Positions 9,404 to 18,061 of a stretch of DNA of 64,000 bases are shown here, piece by piece. The notes beneath the pieces are model-generated. The model had not been told where the DNA came from. It was given only the letters and a program-made list of their open reading frames with translations, and did not search any database. The position numbers were made by a program, and so were the translations under genes. The stretch covers positions 1-64,000 of the forward strand of contig JAIPHJ010000005.1 of NCBI GenBank assembly GCA_021735245.1, read 5' to 3'. Source of the DNA: Candidatus Bipolaricaulota bacterium (GTDB lineage Bacteria > Bipolaricaulota > Bipolaricaulia > M55B111). The first letter of the stretch is position 1; each line of letters begins with the position of its first letter.

Positions 9404-11338
9404 ATGGCTAATTCTAAATCCTTGAGTTTACTTGGGCACTCCAGTACGGGAAAGTCAAAACTGGCGGAAAGATTCTTGAGAATAAGTGGAATTGACGGCG
9501 ATATTACTTTTGATCCGTCGCAGGAGGAGAAGGACCACGGCCACTCGATAGACCTCGGGGTCGGGTCGTTTAAATACAAAGGACAAAACTGGAACTTGCT
9601 TGATACTCCAGGAGCAGAGGAGTTCGTGGAAGAAGTATACAAGGGAGTTTTTGCCTCCGAGGCCTCCTTGATGTTGCTGGATTCCGAAAAGGGAGTTCAG
9701 GCACATACGGAGAAGGTCTGGAACGTATCTCAGAATCACGAAAAGCCCACCGGTATACTCGTTAACAAGATGGACAAGGAGGAAGCCGATTTCGAGGGAG
9801 TAATAGCGGACCTAAGAGAGCAATTCGACAAGAACTTCGTCGTCCTCCAGATTCCGATCCAAAAAGAAGGGGAGTTCGTCGGGTTCGTCGACGTGTTAGA
9901 GGAAAAGGCGGTTTACTTCGAGGGGAAGGAAGAAGAAATACCCGATCAACTGGAAGACGAACTGGAAGAGGAAAGAGAGAACCTGCTGGAGTCCCTTGCG
10001 GAAGTCGACGACGAGCTTATGATGAAGTACCTGGAGGAAGAGGAAATAACAGAAGAAGATATGGATAGGGCGCTGGTTTCCGGGTTTAAGGACGACGAGT
10101 TCGCACCCGTTTTCGTTTCTTCCGTTGAAAAAGGGAAAGGTGTTGATGTGCTTCTAGAGAAGATGACCGAGATAGTCCCCGAATTCACGCCCGACTCGGG
10201 CGGGAGATCGGATCTGCTCGTATTCAACAAGCTCTCCGACCCTTACCTCGGTAAGTTAGCCTTCGTAAAAGTCTATGGAGAAGAACTACAGGAAGGAGCG
10301 TCTCTTAGAAATCTTCGAACCGGCCAGGACGTGGACGTTACAGATATGTATAGATATCTCGGTGGCGATCAGGAGAGCGTTCACGAGGCCCTGCAGGGGG
10401 ACGTGGTTGCACTTGGCAAGCTGGATGATATTGCCCTCGGGGACACACTCACTGATACGGGTGAAGAAGAAATTGAGTTCGTTGACTTTCCCGGTCCCGT
10501 ATACGATAGAGCCGTAAAGCCAAAGAGCAGGGAAGACGAGAGTAAAATGAGTACGGCACTGAAGGAGCTGGTGGCTAACAAAGCGACGATTACCTATCAC
10601 AGGGATGACGTTACGGAAGAGATGATCCTTTCCGGAATGGGCGCCAACCACCTCGAGATTTTCAAGGAAAGGCTCAAGAACGGATTTAACGTCGAGATAG
10701 ATATGACCGAACCCAAGGTTCCCTACAAGCAAAGCATTGCCAGGGAAGCCGATACCAAATACCGACACAAGAAACAGTCAGGTGGCCGAGGACAGTACGG
10801 GGAGGTCTATTTAAGGTTGTCTCCGCTGCCCAGGGGGTCGGGTTTCGAATTCGTCAACGAAATAAAAGGCGGCAACATCCCGACTCAATTTATTCCCGGA
10901 GTGGAGAAAGGAATTAAGGAAGCTCTGGACGAGGAATATCCGATAACGGACGTCAAGGCAACTGTCTACGACGGAGATCATCACCCGGTTGATTCTTCTG
11001 AGATGGCCTTCAAGATAGCCGGGCGAGAGGCGTGCAACAAAGCTGTGGAACAGGCGGGTGCTATTCTTCTGGAGCCGATAATGAAGGTAAAGGTTACTAC
11101 TCCCGGCGACTTTACCGGGGACATTATTAGTGACCTCAACGGAAGGCGAGGCAGGATAATGGGTTCAAATACTTCCGAAGGCTACACGGTGATAGAAGCC
11201 GAGGTACCACAGGCGGAAGTAATGAACTACGCTACGAGGGTGAAGTCGTTGACCCAGGCAAAGGCTTCTTTCCAGATGGAGTTTGTCAGGTATAAGAAAG
11301 TTCCGAGCAATATAGCCTCGGATATACTTGATCGGTGA
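9404..11338 (+). CDS. Elongation factor G-like GTPase
   Basis: G1 GHSSTGKS, DTPG, NKMDK; EF-G domains IV/V (KQSGGRGQYGEVYLRLSP). Divergent G1 suggests an EF-G paralogue rather than canonical FusA. Confidence 0.9.
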   Translation: MANSKSLSLLGHSSTGKSKLAERFLRISGIDGDITFDPSQEEKDHGHSIDLGVGSFKYKGQNWNLLDTPGAEEFVEEVYKGVFASEASLMLLDSEKGVQAHTEKVWNVSQNHEKPTGILVNKMDKEEADFEGVIADLREQFDKNFVVLQIPIQKEGEFVGFVDVLEEKAVYFEGKEEEIPDQLEDELEEERENLLESLAEVDDELMMKYLEEEEITEEDMDRALVSGFKDDEFAPVFVSSVEKGKGVDVLLEKMTEIVPEFTPDSGGRSDLLVFNKLSDPYLGKLAFVKVYGEELQEGASLRNLRTGQDVDVTDMYRYLGGDQESVHEALQGDVVALGKLDDIALGDTLTDTGEEEIEFVDFPGPVYDRAVKPKSREDESKMSTALKELVANKATITYHRDDVTEEMILSGMGANHLEIFKERLKNGFNVEIDMTEPKVPYKQSIAREADTKYRHKKQSGGRGQYGEVYLRLSPLPRGSGFEFVNEIKGGNIPTQFIPGVEKGIKEALDEEYPITDVKATVYDGDHHPVDSSEMAFKIAGREACNKAVEQAGAILLEPIMKVKVTTPGDFTGDIISDLNGRRGRIMGSNTSEGYTVIEAEVPQAEVMNYATRVKSLTQAKASFQMEFVRYKKVPSNIASDILDR

Positions 11339-11343
11339 ATAAG

Positions 11344-11910
11344 ATGCTAGTTAGAGAATTTCTCAAGGAAGATCCTGCGTCGGCCCGGGAAGGGAAGTCA
11401 GTCGCCGAAACGCGGGAGCTAATGGAAGAGAACAACTTTCGTATAATCTTCGTCGTGGACGACGAGGAGAAGCTGGTGGGTTTCCTGACCTACGATTCTA
11501 TCAAGGATCAACCCGGAGAAAAGTCAATCGATAGCTACCTTTCTCGATCGACCCTCCACGCAGAAGAAACGGATACGATAGACAAGGCGGTAAGCACTAT
11601 TAGGGAATATAGCCTTATGGTGCTGCCGGTGGTCGATTCCGAGCGGAAACTTGTGGGGGTTCTCACTCCCGGCAGGCTATTTGAGAAATTTTCGGACTTG
11701 CTTAACTTCGGTCAGGGGGGTTTCTGGATAACGCTACCCTGTCACGAACCGGGTGACGTAGAGAAAGTAATTTCAGTTTTGAATGATCAGGAGGTCAAGC
11801 TGCTCAGCCTGCTCAGTGCCGGGGAGGCGGACGAACAAAAGATGATCGTTAAAGTTGGTAAGGTTGAGGATGGCGAGGCCCTCAGGGAGTCTCTGGCGGA
11901 GGTGGTTTAA
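11344..11910 (+). CDS. CBS-domain protein
   Basis: Two CBS-like repeats; ATG at 11344 preferred over GTG at 11335. Confidence 0.85.
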   Translation: MLVREFLKEDPASAREGKSVAETRELMEENNFRIIFVVDDEEKLVGFLTYDSIKDQPGEKSIDSYLSRSTLHAEETDTIDKAVSTIREYSLMVLPVVDSERKLVGVLTPGRLFEKFSDLLNFGQGGFWITLPCHEPGDVEKVISVLNDQEVKLLSLLSAGEADEQKMIVKVGKVEDGEALRESLAEVV

Positions 11911-11911
11911 C

Positions 11912-12301
11912 GTGAGAGAAGTAAAAGTAAGTACATCTTCCCGGGAGGAACTGAAGGATATAACATCGAAGGTAAAAAAAGCGGTGAACGAAATTGGACT
12001 TGAGGACGGGACCTGTGTCCTTTACGTGCCTCATACTACGGCTGGGATAACTGTAAACGAATCGGCCGATCCCGATGTGGCAAAAGATATAGAAAGTCAG
12101 CTGAAGGAGATTGCTCCTCGAGGAAAAGGATATCGCCACAGGGAAGGAAATGCTGACGCCCATATAAAGTCGAGTTTGATTGGCAATACCTCCCGGATTT
12201 TCGTCGAGAACGGAAGTCTCCAGCTGGGTACCTGGCAGGGAATATTTTTCGCAGAATTCGACGGGCCGAGGTCGAGGAACGTCTGGATAAAAGCCAGCTG
12301 A
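11912..12301 (+). CDS. YjbQ/UPF0047 family protein
   Basis: HTTAGITVNESADPDV, GNADAHIKSSLIG, GTWQGIFFAEFDGPRSR; GTG start at 11912. Confidence 0.9.
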   Translation: MREVKVSTSSREELKDITSKVKKAVNEIGLEDGTCVLYVPHTTAGITVNESADPDVAKDIESQLKEIAPRGKGYRHREGNADAHIKSSLIGNTSRIFVENGSLQLGTWQGIFFAEFDGPRSRNVWIKAS

Positions 12302-12354
12302 CCCTTTTGCCGTTGACATATAGAAACCATTTCAGTAAAATTCTTCTGCTCTTA

Positions 12355-12430
12355 GCCGGTGTAGCTCAATCGGCAGAGCAGTCGACTTGTAATCGACAGG
12401 TTGCCAGTTCGAGTCTGGCCGCCGGCTCCA
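12355..12430 (+). tRNA. tRNA-Thr (anticodon TGT)
   Basis: Cloverleaf; loop CTTGTAA; acceptor GCCGGTG/CGCCGGC; encoded CCA. Confidence 0.96.
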
Positions 12431-12488
12431 AGGGTGAAGTAGAGTCGTATCCGCCGATAGTTAGGTTTGGGAACTTAATCTGAATCAT

Positions 12489-12574
12489 GGAGGGGTACCG
12501 AAGTGGCCAAACGGAGCGGACTGTAAATCCGTTGGCAGGTGCCTTCGGGGGTTCAAATCCCTCCCCCTCCACCA
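12489..12574 (+). tRNA. tRNA-Tyr (anticodon GTA)
   Basis: Class II tRNA with long variable arm; loop CTGTAAA; encoded CCA. Confidence 0.96.
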
Positions 12575-12652
12575 GTTCTTGCATCTTGCTTTAGCCGTTT
12601 CCGTCGGTTGAGACGGTGGAAGTTTTGCAATACCATTTTATAATTCAGAGGT

Positions 12653-12728
12653 GCCCGTGTAGTTCAGGCGGTAGAACATCCCGTTGGTAATGGGAAGGTC
12701 GCCGGTTCGAATCCGGCCGCGGGCTCCA
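12653..12728 (+). tRNA. tRNA-Thr (anticodon GGT)
   Basis: Cloverleaf; loop TTGGTAA; encoded CCA. Confidence 0.95.
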
Positions 12729-12804
12729 GGACGAATATTTGTTCATCTGGTTAACCGTCTGGAAATAAAGTTTAGATATTATTCCAAATTTTAGGAGGTA
12801 CACG

Positions 12805-14004
12805 ATGGCAAAAGAACATTTTGAGCGGGATAAACCGCACCTGAATATTGGGACGATTGGACATATTGACCATGGAAAGACGACTCTTACTTCTGCTATG
12901 ACCAAGGTACTGGCCAATCAGGGTCTGGCAGAAAATAAAGAGTTCACCGACATCGATAATGCGCCTGAGGAGCAGGAGAGAGGAATCACCATTGCCGTCA
13001 GACACGTGGAATACGAGACCGAAAATAGACACTATGCCCACATAGATGCTCCCGGTCACGCGGATTACGTTAAAAACATGATCACCGGTGCGGCCCAGAT
13101 GGATGGGGCTATTTTGGTGGTCTCGGCTACGGACGGACCCATGCCTCAAACCCGCGAACACGTCTTGCTGGCTCGCCAGGTTGGCGTACCTGCTATGTTG
13201 GTTTTCCTCAACAAGACGGACATGGTTGACGATCCCGAGTTAATCGATTTGGTGGAAATGGAAGTAAGGGAACTACTCAACGAATACGAATTTCCGGGAG
13301 ACGAAGTGCCGATTATCCGGGGATCCGCTCTGGAATCTATGGAGAGCGACGGGGATCCGGAATCAGAGGTAAACAAGCCTATAATGGAACTGGTCAATAA
13401 GCTGGACGAATACGTACCGCTTCCTGACCGTGACGAGGATAAACCATTCCTGATGCCGGTTGAGGACGTCTTTTCCATCAAAGGGAGAGGTACAGTTGCT
13501 ACCGGTCGTGTTGAGCGGGGTAAGATTACTCCCCAGTCCGAAATAGAGATCGTCGGACTTCACGGCGATATAGTTCAGACTGTGGCTACAAGTCTCGAGA
13601 TGTTCAACAAGACTATGGACGAAGCTATTGCCGGTGACAACGTAGGTGTACTGCTTCGGGGAATAGACAAGGAAGATATCGAACGAGGACAGGTTCTGGC
13701 AGAGCCCGGCAGCATTACACCCCATACCAAGTTCAAAGCGGAAGTTTACGTTTTGAGCAAGGACGAGGGGGGAAGGCACACACCTTTCTTTGACGGGTAC
13801 AAGCCCCAGTTCTACTTTAGAACGACCGACGTAACCGGTACTATTGAGTTGCCGGATGAAGTGGAAATGGTTATGCCCGGAGATAACGTGACTCTCGAGG
13901 GAAGCCTGATCGATCATATCGCCATGGAAGAAGGGCTAAGGTTTGCCATTCGTGAAGGTGGAAAGACAGTAGGTGCGGGAGTAGTTACCGAAATTCTTGA
14001 ATAA
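12805..14004 (+). CDS. tuf: Translation elongation factor Tu
   Basis: [41 protein letters not shown]-terminal [19 protein letters not shown]. Confidence 0.99.
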   Translation: MAKEHFERDKPHLNIGTIGHIDHGKTTLTSAMTKVLANQGLAENKEFTDIDNAPEEQERGITIAVRHVEYETENRHYAHIDAPGHADYVKNMITGAAQMDGAILVVSATDGPMPQTREHVLLARQVGVPAMLVFLNKTDMVDDPELIDLVEMEVRELLNEYEFPGDEVPIIRGSALESMESDGDPESEVNKPIMELVNKLDEYVPLPDRDEDKPFLMPVEDVFSIKGRGTVATGRVERGKITPQSEIEIVGLHGDIVQTVATSLEMFNKTMDEAIAGDNVGVLLRGIDKEDIERGQVLAEPGSITPHTKFKAEVYVLSKDEGGRHTPFFDGYKPQFYFRTTDVTGTIELPDEVEMVMPGDNVTLEGSLIDHIAMEEGLRFAIREGGKTVGAGVVTEILE

Positions 14005-14033
14005 CCAGGTTTTAGACAAGAGGAACGGTTTTG

Positions 14034-14183
14034 ATGCATAAAGAACAGGTCATTTTGGTTTGTAGTGAATGCGGAAGGCATAATTACCATACAGTCAAAA
14101 ATCCTCGCAACGATAGCGACAAAATCGAGCTGAAAAAGCACTGTAAATGGTGTGATGCCCATACCGTTCACAAGGAGAAATAG
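14034..14183 (+). CDS. rpmG: 50S ribosomal protein L33 (Zn-ribbon form)
   Basis: 49-aa ORF read directly (below ORF-track cutoff): MHKEQVILVCSECGRHNYHTVKNPRNDSDKIELKKHCKWCDAHTVHKEK; CxxC...CxxC; between tuf and tRNA-Trp. Confidence 0.96.
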   Translation: MHKEQVILVCSECGRHNYHTVKNPRNDSDKIELKKHCKWCDAHTVHKEK

Positions 14184-14202
14184 GTAGAGTAGATAGGATT
14201 AC

Positions 14203-14278
14203 AGGCCTGTAGCTCAATTGGCAGAGCGCCGGACTCCAAATCCGAAGGTTGGGGGTTCAAGTCCTCCCGGGCCTGCCA
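14203..14278 (+). tRNA. tRNA-Trp (anticodon CCA)
   Basis: Cloverleaf; loop CTCCAAA; acceptor AGGCCTG/CGGGCCT; encoded CCA; upstream of secE. Confidence 0.97.
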
Positions 14279-14304
14279 GAAGGATATCGAGGTGTTTCAA
14301 TAAG

Positions 14305-14499
14305 TTGAAGTGGTTAGATACTTTAGTTGGATTTTTACGGAACGTTAGGTCGGAAATAAAAAAGGTAAGCTGGCCTTCCCAAACCGAAGTAGTAACGATG
14401 ACCGTTCTTATTCTCGGGATGGTCATTTTGTTATCAGCTTATATCGGTGGTATCGACTTGGTTTACAAGAACATCATCCAGCAGATCTTATCCTTGTAA
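14305..14499 (+). CDS. secE: Preprotein translocase subunit SecE
   Basis: FLRNVRSEIKKVSWPSQTEVVTMTVLIL; likely TTG start at 14305 (the ORF-track start lies inside tRNA-Trp). Confidence 0.95.
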   Translation: MKWLDTLVGFLRNVRSEIKKVSWPSQTEVVTMTVLILGMVILLSAYIGGIDLVYKNIIQQILSL

Positions 14500-14571
14500 C
14501 AGCCGCTTGAACTTTCTCAGTCGGTATTGCGACAAAATTTCTCTCGTTAAACGGGGAGCAAGTGGTTAATT

Positions 14572-15663
14572 ATGAAAAAATGGTACGCCATCCAGACCTA
14601 CGCGGGATCGGAACTCAAGGTAAAAGAGGAAATAGAGCGTCGGATAGAAAACCGCGGGTTGGAGGGCAACGTAGAAAGCTTTAAACAGAACGGAAAGCGC
14701 CAGTATTGCGTCGTTCCTATTGAAGAAGTTATTACTTCCAGGAGCAGGCGAGGAAAGTCCAACGAATACCGGATTCCCTATAGCTACGATCTTCTGGTTG
14801 AACCAAACCAGAGGCTGTCAAGGGGAGAACCAATAGCCCGAAAGCCGCCCAAACACCTCGACTGGGATTGCATGGTCTCCGAGGTCGAGACGCTTCAGAG
14901 AGTCATAGTGGAAATGACAAACAGGACTGAAGAGACGTACCTGATTCCCACGGAGAAAAGGATTCGAAGGGATATTCGGAAGGGTGAAAAGATTAGATCG
15001 GGGGTGCCATTGACCTCCGACAAGGAAGAAAAGTTTGTCGTAAACGTAAAAGGGAAGATAGCGCTTCGGGACCGAGTCAAGCGAATAGAATTCATTCTGG
15101 AAGACGGATCGGAAGAAGAAAAGATAATCCCTGAACGTTACCTGGTAAAGGTAAAGGAAGGAGACGAGTTCGAGGAAGGCGACAGGATGGAAAACGAGGA
15201 CGTGATCGATTCTCGTTCGTCCGGAATGGTAAAGGTAAAGGAGTACAAAGATAAGCGGGTCGTGACAGTACAACCCGTGGAGAAACGAAGACTCTTCCCC
15301 GGTTATGTCTTTATGAAAATGGATCTACCGGAAGAGAAGATGATCGATCTCGTCGATGATATAAGAGGAGCTGTGAGGTTTGTAGGGTCTCGCTATCACC
15401 CGATCCCCATCCGGGGCAAGGAAATGAAAGTAGTGAAAAGGCTTGCCGGACTTATAGAGGCCCCTACGGCGCCCAGTACTCCGCGAATAGAGGTCGACTT
15501 TGACGTTGGCGAGGTGGTTGAAATAGTTGAAGGACCGTTCGCCGACTTTACCGGCGAGATCACCGCAATCGACAAAGAAGCGGAAGAAGTTACGGTAAAC
15601 GTGAAGATCTTTGGTCGAGAGACGCCTGTAGATATAGGTTTTGAAGGAATCGAAAAGATATAA
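14572..15663 (+). CDS. nusG: Transcription termination/antitermination factor NusG with large internal insertion
   Basis: KKWYAIQTYAGSELKVKEEIE, RRLFPGYVFMKMDL, KOW GPFADFTGEITAIDKEAEEVTVNVKIFGRETPV; 363 aa. Confidence 0.98.
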   Translation: MKKWYAIQTYAGSELKVKEEIERRIENRGLEGNVESFKQNGKRQYCVVPIEEVITSRSRRGKSNEYRIPYSYDLLVEPNQRLSRGEPIARKPPKHLDWDCMVSEVETLQRVIVEMTNRTEETYLIPTEKRIRRDIRKGEKIRSGVPLTSDKEEKFVVNVKGKIALRDRVKRIEFILEDGSEEEKIIPERYLVKVKEGDEFEEGDRMENEDVIDSRSSGMVKVKEYKDKRVVTVQPVEKRRLFPGYVFMKMDLPEEKMIDLVDDIRGAVRFVGSRYHPIPIRGKEMKVVKRLAGLIEAPTAPSTPRIEVDFDVGEVVEIVEGPFADFTGEITAIDKEAEEVTVNVKIFGRETPVDIGFEGIEKI

Positions 15664-15844
15664 GGGCTAGGATAAGCGGCTACCTGGAGAGTTAGTGAAT
15701 CGAAGTTAAATAGTGAGGTTTTTCAACCTTTATCGCGTCCAGAGTTAAAATTTAAGCGAATCAAACTATAATTAAACAAAGGTTAATTTCCGTTTATACC
15801 TCAATAAGGATTGAGGAAAATGAATAAGTTTAGGAGGGAGGAAT

Positions 15845-16276
15845 ATGGCTAAGCGTGTAGAAACTACCCTGAAGCTTCAGATACCCGCCGGTCAGGCCGA
15901 CCCGTCTCCACCGGTCGGTCCAGCTCTTGGTGAGCACAAGGTAAATATCATGGATTTCTGTAACCAGTTCAACTCCGCCACGAGCGACAAGGAACCAGGG
16001 GTTTTGATCCCTGTAGATATTACTATCTACACGGACAAAAGCTTTGATTTTGAAGTAAAGGAACCCCCTGCATCGGAGTTAATTAAAAAGGCAGCCGGCA
16101 TCGATAGCGGTTCAGGTGAGCCCAACATGAATAAAGTCGGCAAAATTACGGAGGAACAGCTGGAGCGGGTAGCCAAGAAAAAGCTTCCCGATTTAAATAC
16201 TTACAAGCTGGAATCCGCAAAGAAAGTTATCAAGGGGACCGCGGAAAGCATGGGAGTAGAGGTGGTAGAATCGTGA
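15845..16276 (+). CDS. rplK: 50S ribosomal protein L11
   Basis: [35 protein letters not shown]. Confidence 0.99.
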   Translation: MAKRVETTLKLQIPAGQADPSPPVGPALGEHKVNIMDFCNQFNSATSDKEPGVLIPVDITIYTDKSFDFEVKEPPASELIKKAAGIDSGSGEPNMNKVGKITEEQLERVAKKKLPDLNTYKLESAKKVIKGTAESMGVEVVES

Positions 16277-16977
16277 ACAGGAGATACGAGGCAGTAGCGG
16301 ATAAGGTAGACTTCGAGAATATTTATTCCCTGGACGAGGGACTGGAACTCGTAAAGGAAACGGCCACTGCCGATTTTGACGAGACCGTCGAGGTCGCGTT
16401 TAACATGGGTGTAGACCCTTCAAAAAATATGATTCGAGGAAGTACGGTTCTCCCGAACGGAATGGGTAAAGAAGTTAAGGTTCTTGCTTTTGCCAAAGGG
16501 GAAGCGAGACGGGAAGCCGAAGAAGCGGGTGCCGATTACCTGGGTGACGAGGAGACCGTAGAGAGGATCGAGGACGGGTGGCTGGAGTTCGACGAAGTCG
16601 TTTCTACGCCGGAAATGATGAGTGTGATAGGTCGACTGGGACGGATTCTCGGTCCCAGAGGTATGATGCCTTCGCCCAAATCGAACACGGTTTCCGAGGA
16701 TATCGGAGAGGCGGTTTCGAGGTTGAAGAAGGGCCAGGTAGAATTCAGGGCGGACAAGCACGGAGTAATTCACGTACCGATTGGAAAGTCTTCATTTTCG
16801 ACGCCGGACTTACGGGAAAACTTGCTAGAGCTGGCTAAATCCATCTACGACCAGAGACCCGAGGACGGGGTACAGGATAGGTACGTCCAGAAAGTAACGG
16901 CTTCTCCGACTATGGGTCCCGGATTAAAGCTATCCGTTGACGAGTTGAGGGACAAGGTTTACGAGCGAAAGGTCTGA
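16273..16977 (+). CDS. rplA: 50S ribosomal protein L1
   Basis: [52 protein letters not shown]. Confidence 0.99.
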   Translation: MNRRYEAVADKVDFENIYSLDEGLELVKETATADFDETVEVAFNMGVDPSKNMIRGSTVLPNGMGKEVKVLAFAKGEARREAEEAGADYLGDEETVERIEDGWLEFDEVVSTPEMMSVIGRLGRILGPRGMMPSPKSNTVSEDIGEAVSRLKKGQVEFRADKHGVIHVPIGKSSFSTPDLRENLLELAKSIYDQRPEDGVQDRYVQKVTASPTMGPGLKLSVDELRDKVYERKV

Positions 16978-17039
16978 ATTAAACCTGGATTATAGCGAAG
17001 ATACGATTCTATCGGTATTTCAGTTTTAAGGAGTGAAAA

Positions 17040-17558
17040 ATGGTTACGGAAGCTAAAGAAGCAGAAGTAGAAGAACTGAAAGACAAATTTGAAAGAGCCG
17101 AAGGCGTAGTATTGTCTGATTACCGGGGTATATCGGCAAACGATATGGTTAAACTCCGGGAATCTTTTACCAAGGAAGGAATTGAGTACAGGGTCGTTAA
17201 GAATACCCTGGCCTCGATTGCCGCAGAAGAAGCGGGACTGGAGGAATTACCAGAATTGCTGGATGGACCGATCGCCGTGGCCGTTGGTTACGACGACCCG
17301 GTTTTACCGTTCAAGATTACTTCGGACACAGAGAAAAAGTATGACGCTTTTTCCACTAAAGGCGGCGTGATTGAGGGGGATATGGTTGCTCCTGACGAAG
17401 TTGAAGCCATATCCAAGCTGTCTTCGAAAGAAGAACTGATGGCAAGTTTTGCCACTGGTTTGAAATCTCCCGTCAGGAAACTGGCTTTTGTCTTAAAGGC
17501 CAGGGTAAAAGATCTAACAGTCGTTTTGGATCAAGTGCTTGAGGCAAAGGAAGAGTAG
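17040..17558 (+). CDS. rplJ: 50S ribosomal protein L10
   Basis: VVLSDYRGISANDMVKLRESFTKEGIEYRVVKNTLA. Confidence 0.98.
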   Translation: MVTEAKEAEVEELKDKFERAEGVVLSDYRGISANDMVKLRESFTKEGIEYRVVKNTLASIAAEEAGLEELPELLDGPIAVAVGYDDPVLPFKITSDTEKKYDAFSTKGGVIEGDMVAPDEVEAISKLSSKEELMASFATGLKSPVRKLAFVLKARVKDLTVVLDQVLEAKEE

Positions 17559-17613
17559 TTTCACCAAGTTATAGCTTTATTGAATTTTCTACAAGTTACA
17601 TAGGAGGTCTATT

Positions 17614-17994
17614 ATGGACACTGAAGAAATAGTTGAGTCAGTTGGAAATATGACGATCAAGGAATTGACGGAGTTAGTTGAAGCGATCGAGGAAGAATTT
17701 GACGTTTCGGCCGAAGCGGCAGCTCCAGTAGCAGCTGCTCCCCAGGGCGAAGCAGGGGGAAATGGAGAGGAATCCGGAGAACCGGAAACCATAGATTTGG
17801 TCCTTACGAGTACCGGACAGAAGAAGATAAAAGTTATCAAAGAACTCAAGGATATCACCGGCAAAGGCCTGAAGGAATGTAAGGCCCTGGTGGACGATCT
17901 GCCCAATCCTGTTCAGGAAGGACTGGACGAGGAAGAAGCGCAGGAACTGAAGGAAAGGTTAGAAGAACTAGGCGCGGAAGTAGAGCTTAGATAA
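17614..17994 (+). CDS. rplL: 50S ribosomal protein L7/L12
   Basis: LTSTGQKKIKVIKELKDITGKGLKECKALVDDLP. Confidence 0.99.
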   Translation: MDTEEIVESVGNMTIKELTELVEAIEEEFDVSAEAAAPVAAAPQGEAGGNGEESGEPETIDLVLTSTGQKKIKVIKELKDITGKGLKECKALVDDLPNPVQEGLDEEEAQELKERLEELGAEVELR

Positions 17995-18061
17995 TTAAGG
18001 ATAGCCAGGAAGGGTAAGAATTGGTTGTTCTTTGCTTGTCATGTCCTAGGAGGGATACAGG

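Noticed and set aside
12575-12652. Degenerate tRNA-Gly between tRNA-Tyr and tRNA-Thr (as in E. coli)
   Set aside because: No cloverleaf or Gly anticodon arm found.
14218-14304. N-terminal extension of SecE in the ORF track
   Set aside because: Those codons lie within or just after tRNA-Trp; translation MAERRTPNPKVGGSSPPGPA is the tRNA sequence.
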